A stretch of DNA of 14,686 bases from CAADGY01 sp035714225 (GTDB lineage: Bacteria > Acidobacteriota > Terriglobia > Bryobacterales > Bryobacteraceae): positions 1-14,686 of the forward strand of contig DASTMK010000071.1 in NCBI GenBank assembly GCA_035714225.1. The letters run 5' to 3'. Numbering within the stretch: the first letter of the stretch is position 1; each line of letters begins with the position of its first letter. Positions 14,649-14,686 of the stretch are shown piece by piece. The translations under genes and the position numbers were made by a program. The notes beneath the pieces are model-generated. The model searched no databases. It saw nothing but the letters and a program-made list of their open reading frames with translations, and was not told the DNA's origin.

Positions 14649-14686
14649 CGCTCCAGCGTCTACCGCCGCTCAGCTCGAACGGACAG
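13542..14686 (-). mobile_element. Insertion sequence, ISNCY type (possibly cut by the window end)
   Basis: The element is defined by the transposase and by a matching pair of short ends: CTGTCCG at 13542-13548 and its inverse CGGACAG at 14680-14686, the last bases of the window. Only seven bases match before the two ends diverge. CTGTCCG is repeated at 13567-13573 and a variant CTGTCGG lies at 13523-13529, so the true outer limit may be 13523. In that case the far end would lie outside the window. No target-site duplication can be checked because the far flank is absent. Confidence 0.65.

Overview
The window looks like a chromosomal segment of an Acidobacteriota member, probably near Solibacter/Bryobacterales. 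Three things point there: an exported protein with the acidobacterial type of von Willebrand A (VWFA-related) domain, a very large TonB-dependent receptor with an N-terminal carboxypeptidase-regulatory domain, and GC-rich genes whose products often carry Sec or Tat signal peptides. This assignment is inferred from gene content; there is no rRNA or marker gene to confirm it.

Layout. Bases 76-1744 (+) hold two closely spaced genes: an isoaspartyl-protein methyltransferase with an exported-type N-terminus, and a stand-alone LigD-type polymerase/primase domain (non-homologous end joining family). Bases 1790-8569 (-) form one tight six-gene array, transcribed from 8569 down to 1790: a two-domain SagB/ThcOx-type nitroreductase, a small protein that faintly resembles the PCP-reductase domain, a Tat-exported DUF362 protein, an unrecognised protein with a possible signal peptide, a Tat-exported SelA/DgaE-like PLP enzyme with a C-terminal beta-barrel-like domain, and a Sec-exported cog3964 amidohydrolase. 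Gaps are 21, 17, -4, 26 and 3 bases, so co-transcription is likely. The last two genes belong to families that pair in other bacteria. Their export, and their linkage to DUF362 and nitroreductase genes, make this array the best candidate for an undescribed system in the window. Its substrate cannot be read from the sequence.

A VWFA-domain protein (8695-10074, +) diverges from the array. It converges with a minus-strand TonB-dependent receptor (10085-13358) that is broken into two frames near 12343-12376. The break sits on a short sequence that fits a deletion between two direct repeats. The receptor has a near-consensus sigma-70 promoter (13411-13439) and a strong Shine-Dalgarno site. Upstream of it lies an ISNCY-type insertion sequence (about 13542 to the window end) whose DDE transposase frame reads out of the element and across the receptor promoter. 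The window ends at a CGGACAG sequence that mirrors the CTGTCCG at the other end of the element.

No tRNA, rRNA, CRISPR array or convincing intrinsic terminator was seen. No stretch over 300 bases lacks a gene; the largest gap is the 120-base divergent region at 8573-8694.
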